Positions 29,669 to 33,601 of a stretch of DNA of 33,601 nucleotides are shown here, in pieces. The position numbers and the translations under genes were made by a program. The notes under the pieces were generated by a model that saw only the letters and a program-made list of their open reading frames with translations, was not told the DNA's origin and searched no databases. The DNA lies in NCBI GenBank assembly GCA_002840015.1, contig PGZE01000013.1, positions 1 through 33,601 on the forward strand, in the 5' to 3' direction. The stretch comes from Gammaproteobacteria bacterium HGW-Gammaproteobacteria-2. Lineage in GTDB: Bacteria; Pseudomonadota; Gammaproteobacteria; Xanthomonadales; Xanthomonadaceae. Each line of letters opens with the position of its first letter. The stretch's first letter is position 1.

Positions 29669-31431
29669 AACGCCGCCCCGGATTGCTTGGCAGTGGTACT
29701 TTCCGGCACGCGAGCGGCGACAGCTTCTGCCGGTTTGGCAGGCATCTGCGCGTACCACTGCTCGATGTGATCGGGCGGCACATCCAACAGACGCAAGGCG
29801 CCGGTCATGATGCTGCGAAAGACTGGCGCTGCCACGGCGCCGCCGCCATATTCCTCGCCTTTCGGGTCGTTGATGACAACCGCCATTGCCAGACGCGGCC
29901 GCGATGCCGGCGCCAGACCGACAAATACCGAAACGTAGCGTTTTTCGGCGTAACCGCCGCCACTGGCTTTGCGCGAAGTGCCCGTTTTACCGGCCACACG
30001 ATAACCCGGCACGCGGGATCGGCTCGCAGTACCGCCCTCGCCAGTCACCGCTTCGAGAATGCTGAGTACTTTGCCGGCAATTGCAGGAGCAACGATCTGC
30101 CGCTGTTGCGGCGGCGTGTTCTTGACGAAAGACGGCGTGGGCAACACACCGCCATTGCCAAATGCCGCGTAGGCGCGTGCCAACTGCAAGGCAGTGACGG
30201 AAACACCATAACCATAGGCAATGGTTTGCTTCTCGACCGGGCCCCAGGCACTCGCCGTCGGCAACACGCCAGCGGATTCGCCAGGGAACCCGCTGCCAGT
30301 GCTTTGACCAAGGCCAAAGCGCTGATAGGTGTTGTATTGCTGTTCGGCGGTGAGCTGGTCGGCAATTTTTATCGCGCCAACATTTGAGCTCTTTATCAAC
30401 ACTCCGGCCATGCTCAAGGTGCCGTAATCCTTGAAGTCATGGATGGTGTAACCACCTTGCAGCGCGATGTATCCGGGCGAAGTGGCGATCAAGGTATCGG
30501 GCGTGAACTTGCCACTTTCCATCGCAGCCACAGCAGTGAATGCTTTCATCACCGAGCCGGGCTCGAACACATCGGTAAGCGCACGATTGCGCTGCGCACC
30601 AATGTTGTCGCCATCACGACTGTTTGGGTTGTGTGAAGGCAGATTGACCATGGCCAGTATTTCGCCCGTGGCCACATCCAGAATCACCACGCTGCCGGCG
30701 TTGGCATCACGCTCACGCAAGCTGGTGCTGAGCTCGCGATAGGCGAGGTATTGCAGACGGCGATCAATCGACAACACCAGATCGCGACCCGGTTCTGCTG
30801 CGCGCAGCAAATCCACATTTTCGACGACACGCCCCAGCCGGTCACGGATCACCCGTTTGACGCCTGGCTTTCCGGTCAACCAGTCGTTGAAAGCCAGCTC
30901 CAGCCCTTCCTGACCCACGTCATCGATATTGGTGAAGCCCAACACATGCGCGGCAACGGCGCCGGCAGGGTAGAAACGGCGGAATTCTCGTTGTGCTGCA
31001 ACACCCGGAATCTGCAAGGCCAAAATTGCCGCAGTTGCATCGGGGCTCAGATGCCGACGCAGGTAGACAAACTCGCGATCGGCGCGCTGTGCAAGACGCT
31101 GCACAAGCGCATCAGGATTGATGTCCAGCGCTTTTGCCAATGCCGGCAGGTGATCCGGGTATTGCAGCAATTCCTGCGGATTGGCCCAGATCGAGGCAAC
31201 CGGTGTTGACACTGCCAACGGCTCACCATTGCGATCAAGGATGGCGCCGCGCGAAGCTGCAATCGGAATGTCACGCAGAAAACGCGCATCACCCTGGCGC
31301 TGATAAAAATCGTTGTGCAGCAGTTGCAGCCAGGCCGCCCGCGTTACCAGTGCGATGGCAGCCAAGGCAAGCACCCCGGCAACTGCCAGCAGGCGGCCGC
31401 GTGCATTGACGTTGCGGCTGCGCGCTTTCAT
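29665..31431 (-). CDS. ftsI: Septal transpeptidase FtsI (PBP3)
   Basis: FtsI crosslinks peptidoglycan at the septum as partner of FtsW. The 588-residue class B penicillin-binding protein has a short cytoplasmic N-terminus, one membrane anchor (about 13-33), a pedestal domain with [13 protein letters not shown] (61-73), and the transpeptidase domain with SVMK at 293-296 (catalytic Ser293), SSN at 348-350 and KTG at 482-484. Length matches E. coli PBP3 (588). Junctions with ftsL and murE are 4-bp overlaps. Confidence 0.98.
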   Translation of the reverse strand: MKARSRNVNARGRLLAVAGVLALAAIALVTRAAWLQLLHNDFYQRQGDARFLRDIPIAASRGAILDRNGEPLAVSTPVASIWANPQELLQYPDHLPALAKALDINPDALVQRLAQRADREFVYLRRHLSPDATAAILALQIPGVAAQREFRRFYPAGAVAAHVLGFTNIDDVGQEGLELAFNDWLTGKPGVKRVIRDRLGRVVENVDLLRAAEPGRDLVLSIDRRLQYLAYRELSTSLRERDANAGSVVILDVATGEILAMVNLPSHNPNSRDGDNIGAQRNRALTDVFEPGSVMKAFTAVAAMESGKFTPDTLIATSPGYIALQGGYTIHDFKDYGTLSMAGVLIKSSNVGAIKIADQLTAEQQYNTYQRFGLGQSTGSGFPGESAGVLPTASAWGPVEKQTIAYGYGVSVTALQLARAYAAFGNGGVLPTPSFVKNTPPQQRQIVAPAIAGKVLSILEAVTGEGGTASRSRVPGYRVAGKTGTSRKASGGGYAEKRYVSVFVGLAPASRPRLAMAVVINDPKGEEYGGGAVAAPVFRSIMTGALRLLDVPPDHIEQWYAQMPAKPAEAVAARVPESTTAKQSGAAL

Positions 31432-31700
31432 TGCAACACCACCACGCGTTGCTCCTCGGGCTGCGCCAGACGCATCCCAAGATGACTGACCGCAAGCTGC
31501 TCGACCCGATCCGTTGCCGTCATGGTGGCCAGCTCCAATTGCAAACGGCCATATTCAACATTCAGTTCATCGCGCTGATTTTCGAGGCTGCTCAAGGCAA
31601 TGAACAATTGCCGATGATGATGGCGCTGATACACCACACCGAGCGCACAGGCCATCACCGCCAGCACCAGCAATCCGAAAAAAAAGTTGCGCGGGCTCAT
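31428..31700 (-). CDS. ftsL: Cell-division protein FtsL
   Basis: FtsL forms with FtsB and FtsQ the subcomplex that activates FtsWI. The 90-residue product has a short cytoplasmic start, one membrane segment (about 7-24), a leucine-rich coiled coil (about 32-60, [24 protein letters not shown]), and [25 protein letters not shown], the conserved family end. Sequence conservation is low in FtsL, but position between rsmH and ftsI and the topology make the call safe. Confidence 0.93.
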   Translation of the reverse strand: MSPRNFFFGLLVLAVMACALGVVYQRHHHRQLFIALSSLENQRDELNVEYGRLQLELATMTATDRVEQLAVSHLGMRLAQPEEQRVVVLQ

Positions 31701-32665
31701 GGCAACACCTCGGGCAAGCGCTCCGCCACACGCAACACCGCGCTTCGCGCCCGTGGATTGACGGCCAACTCGGCGTTATCGGCACGTTGCGCCGCGCCCA
31801 TGCTGCGCAGGCTTGGCTGAAAATGCTGTAATGCAGGCAACCGGCGATTACCCGCCGGCGGCTGTGCCTTGTGGGCGATGAAGCGCTTGACAATGCGATC
31901 CTCAAGCGAATGAAAGCTGATCACTACCAGCCGGCCATGTGCGCGCAAGGCCTGATACGCCGCTTCCAGGCCCAGCTCCAGATCGGCAAGTTCACGATTG
32001 ACATGGATGCGAATGGCCTGAAAACTGCGCGTTGCCGGATGCCGGTCACCCTCACCACGGCCAACAACGCGGGCAATCAATGTGGCCAACCCAGCGGTAC
32101 GCGTGATCGGTTCGAGCGTGCGTTGCGCGATGATGGCGTCAGCAATGCGCCGACTGCGACGCTCTTCTCCGTAGGTCCACAGCACGTCGGCGATTTCTTC
32201 GCGGCCAGCTTGCGCAAGCCACTGTGCTGCACTGAGCCCCGTGTCAGGGTCCATGCGCATGTCCAGCGGGCCATCCTTGGCAAAACTGAAACCTCGTTCG
32301 GCGACATCAAGCTGTGGCGAAGACACGCCAAGATCCAGCAGCACACCATCAAGACCTGCCTGCACCTGCGGCCACAAGCCAATTTGCGCAAAACTGCCAC
32401 GCCGGATCGAAACTCGCGGATCAGCGGCAAAACGTTGTTCGGCGCACACGATGGCTTCCGGGTCCTTGTCCATAAGCAGCAAACGCCCCTCGGGTCCCAA
32501 CCGCTCAAGCACACCCAGCGCATGACCACCTCGCCCGAATGTGCCATCCAGATATGCGCCGTCCTTGAGCACTCGCAATGCTTCCATTACCTGCGCAAAC
32601 AACACAGGCAGATGGGCTTGCGGCGGTTTATCAGGGGTCAGCGTTTTGTCACGCCCGCCTGCCAT
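31697..32665 (-). CDS. rsmH: 16S rRNA m4C1402 methyltransferase
   Basis: RsmH (MraW) adds the N4-methyl group to C1402 in the ribosomal P site. The 322-residue product has the SAM loop GTFGRGGHA at 41-49, the acidic [10 protein letters not shown] (63-72), the family motif [19 protein letters not shown] and DGPLDMRMD, and the C-terminal [15 protein letters not shown]. Length fits E. coli (313) with a few extra N-terminal residues. It begins 6 bp after mraZ and overlaps ftsL by 4 bp. Confidence 0.98.
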   Translation of the reverse strand: MAGGRDKTLTPDKPPQAHLPVLFAQVMEALRVLKDGAYLDGTFGRGGHALGVLERLGPEGRLLLMDKDPEAIVCAEQRFAADPRVSIRRGSFAQIGLWPQVQAGLDGVLLDLGVSSPQLDVAERGFSFAKDGPLDMRMDPDTGLSAAQWLAQAGREEIADVLWTYGEERRSRRIADAIIAQRTLEPITRTAGLATLIARVVGRGEGDRHPATRSFQAIRIHVNRELADLELGLEAAYQALRAHGRLVVISFHSLEDRIVKRFIAHKAQPPAGNRRLPALQHFQPSLRSMGAAQRADNAELAVNPRARSAVLRVAERLPEVLP

Positions 32666-32671
32666 AACCCG

Positions 32672-33118
32672 CTACAACCTCAGTTCGAGCATGTCTTCGC
32701 TGATCTCGTCTTCGCTGATCGCTTGACGGATCTGCGCAAGGTGCGCCTGCTCGCTCCACAATTCGAACTTCGCGCCCATGCCCAACAGCACGGCCTTTTT
32801 TTCAATACCCGCAGCAGCACGTGGACTTGCCGGCAAGGTGATGCGGCCATTGCCATCGAGCTCCAGATGGGTGGCGGCACCGACCAGCTTGCGCTGCAGG
32901 TTGCGATGCACTTGCTTGGCATTGGGCAACAAATTGACCTGATCGCGCACCGCTTCCCAGGCCTTTTCCGGATACAGCCACAGGCAACCGTGCTCGTACG
33001 GGTTGTAGGTAACGACCAGCCGATTGCCACACAGTCGCGCGACCGGATCGCGGTAGGCAGTAGGAATCGCCAACCGGCCCTTGTCGTCAATCGTGATGGC
33101 AGTTTCGCCCTGGAACAT
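32672..33118 (-). CDS. mraZ: Transcriptional regulator MraZ
   Basis: MraZ is an AbrB-fold DNA-binding protein that represses the dcw promoter by binding GTGGG-type repeats. From ATG 33118 it has 148 residues and opens with MFQGE, as family members do (MFRGE or similar). The earlier ATG at 33166 would add 16 residues and place the start inside the operator. Two swapped-hairpin DxxxR motifs, DDKGR at 11-15 and DGNGR at 88-92, are the duplicated DNA-binding half-modules. It heads the cluster, 6 bp from rsmH. Confidence 0.97.
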   Translation of the reverse strand: MFQGETAITIDDKGRLAIPTAYRDPVARLCGNRLVVTYNPYEHGCLWLYPEKAWEAVRDQVNLLPNAKQVHRNLQRKLVGAATHLELDGNGRITLPASPRAAAGIEKKAVLLGMGAKFELWSEQAHLAQIRQAISEDEISEDMLELRL

Positions 33119-33119
33119 T

Positions 33120-33164
33120 TCCACAAATCCCCACGGAAAACCAATTTTTCCCTCTATTACCCAC
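33120..33164 (-). promoter_or_regulatory. MraZ operator: five boxes at 10-bp spacing
   Basis: On the minus strand the boxes GTGGG (33160-33164), GAGGG (33150-33154), TTGGT (33140-33144), GTGGG (33130-33134) and GTGGA (33120-33124) are each separated by exactly 5 bp. Direct TGGG repeats with 5-bp spacers are the known MraZ site. The first box overlaps the -10 element, the last ends one base from the mraZ start, so binding could block both transcription start and the leader. The middle box is the weakest. Confidence 0.85.
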
Positions 33165-33191
33165 ATTAGACCTGCAATTGAACGCTGTCAA
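33163..33191 (-). promoter_or_regulatory. Sigma70-like dcw promoter
   Basis: On the minus strand a perfect -35 TTGACA (33186-33191) is followed after 17 bp by TAATGT (33163-33168) as a weaker -10. The transcript would start near 33156, about 38 bases before the mraZ ATG. Its -10 overlaps the first MraZ box, consistent with autoregulation. Confidence 0.7.
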
Positions 33192-33309
33192 GCGAATCTG
33201 GGGGCTGGTTTCGCTTTTTTTTTCAATACCTTGCAGCACTCTTGAGAGTCTTGTTTAAGAACTGTTTGCTATGCCATGAATTGATGGGGATTGCCGAAAA
33301 CACCGTTGC

Positions 33310-33410
33310 GACTCGGGACTCGATTGCTCGGTCGGTCGGTCGGTCGCTGCGCGACGGCGCTCGCTGTGCTCGCTACGCCTTCGCTTCGCTTGGTCGCGCA
33401 CAGGGTGCGC
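33310..33410. repeat. TCGG tandem and REP-like GCGAAGC dyads
   Basis: ACTCGGGACTCG (33310-33322) is a trace of the GGGACTC family. Four TCGG tetramers (33328-33343) follow, then GCTGCGCGAC, GCTCGCTGTGCTCGCTACGCC and TTCGCTTCGC motifs related to the 2180-2260 family in inverse orientation. There is no gene in 33192-33527. Confidence 0.5.
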
Positions 33411-33527
33411 TACCACAGAGAAGCGGTAACGCTCACCTGTAGGAGTCCAGGCCGCCCCGGGTCGGTGGTGCGCTTATTCGCGCATCAAACATGGGGCGAG
33501 CAGATGCGCTGCGGCGGAAATGGGGGT

Positions 33528-33601
33528 ATGAAAGCAACGAGCGCTGGGCCCAAAGCCGTGTTTGCATTGGTGCGTGATGCCCGCGAAGGAGTGCCGAAAG
33601 C
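33528..33601 (+). CDS. Possible start of an unidentified protein (partial)
   Basis: ATG 33528 opens a frame that stays open to the window edge, 24 codons reading MKATSAGPKAVFALVRDARE. A purine-rich stretch (GGAAATGGGGG) precedes it. The amino-acid mix looks protein-like but is too short to identify, and the frame could be by chance. It would be divergent from mraZ. Confidence 0.25.
   Translation, partial: MKATSAGPKAVFALVRDAREGVPK

Noticed and set aside
33192..33601. rnpB (RNase P RNA) upstream of mraZ
   Set aside because: I looked because rnpB is near this cluster in some gammaproteobacteria, but the conserved GAGGAAAGTCCGGGCTCC-type core is absent on both strands.

Overview
The window looks like chromosomal DNA of a GC-rich gammaproteobacterium of the Xanthomonadales (Lysobacterales) type. 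Three things point there: the gene order of the division and cell wall (dcw) cluster, the absence of murD from that cluster, and the many short palindromic and 7- to 10-mer repeats between genes. LpxC and an outer-membrane barrel protein show a Gram-negative envelope, and the DNPR motif of MurE indicates meso-diaminopimelate peptidoglycan. The placement rests on family knowledge, not on a database search.

Left part (1-2355): an accessory-looking stretch. It has the tail of an unidentified gene, an HNH endonuclease whose 5' end seems to be missing, a likely transposase remnant with tandem repeats, one intact outer-membrane barrel gene, and a remnant of a helix-turn-helix regulator cut by a palindromic repeat. 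Next, 2356-7374 is a minus-strand housekeeping block: thyA and lgt (overlapping by 4 bp), a GAF-GGDEF-EAL protein with a degenerate GGDEF motif and a shortened EAL domain, and rlmI. A plus-strand DUF255 (thioredoxin fold plus alpha/alpha barrel) gene occupies 7706-9736. It is followed by almost 1 kb of gene-free DNA packed with direct, inverted and tandem repeats.

Right part (10715-33118): the dcw cluster and its downstream neighbours, read on the minus strand from right to left: mraZ, rsmH, ftsL, ftsI, murE, murF, mraY, ftsW, murG, murC, ddl, ftsQ, ftsA, ftsZ, lpxC, then an M23 peptidase, secA and a Nudix-ThiE fusion. Only dciA (DUF721) is on the plus strand. From ftsL to ddl nearly every junction is a 4-bp ATGA or GTGA overlap, so the genes are probably co-transcribed and translationally coupled. 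They encode the cytoplasmic and membrane steps that make lipid II (MurE, MurF, MraY, MurG, MurC, Ddl), its polymerisation and crosslinking at the septum (FtsW, FtsI), and the divisome scaffold (FtsL, FtsQ, FtsA, FtsZ). LpxC starts lipid A synthesis and SecA drives export.

Upstream of mraZ there is a sigma70-like promoter with a perfect -35 box, and five GTGGG-like boxes spaced at exactly 10 bp, which read as the MraZ autoregulatory operator. Outside this cluster the points of interest are a possible leader ORF with a hairpin before secA, overlapping divergent start codons of dciA and the M23 gene, and several repeat families that recur across the window. I saw no CRISPR array, tRNA, rRNA or complete mobile element, and nothing that is clearly a new defence system.
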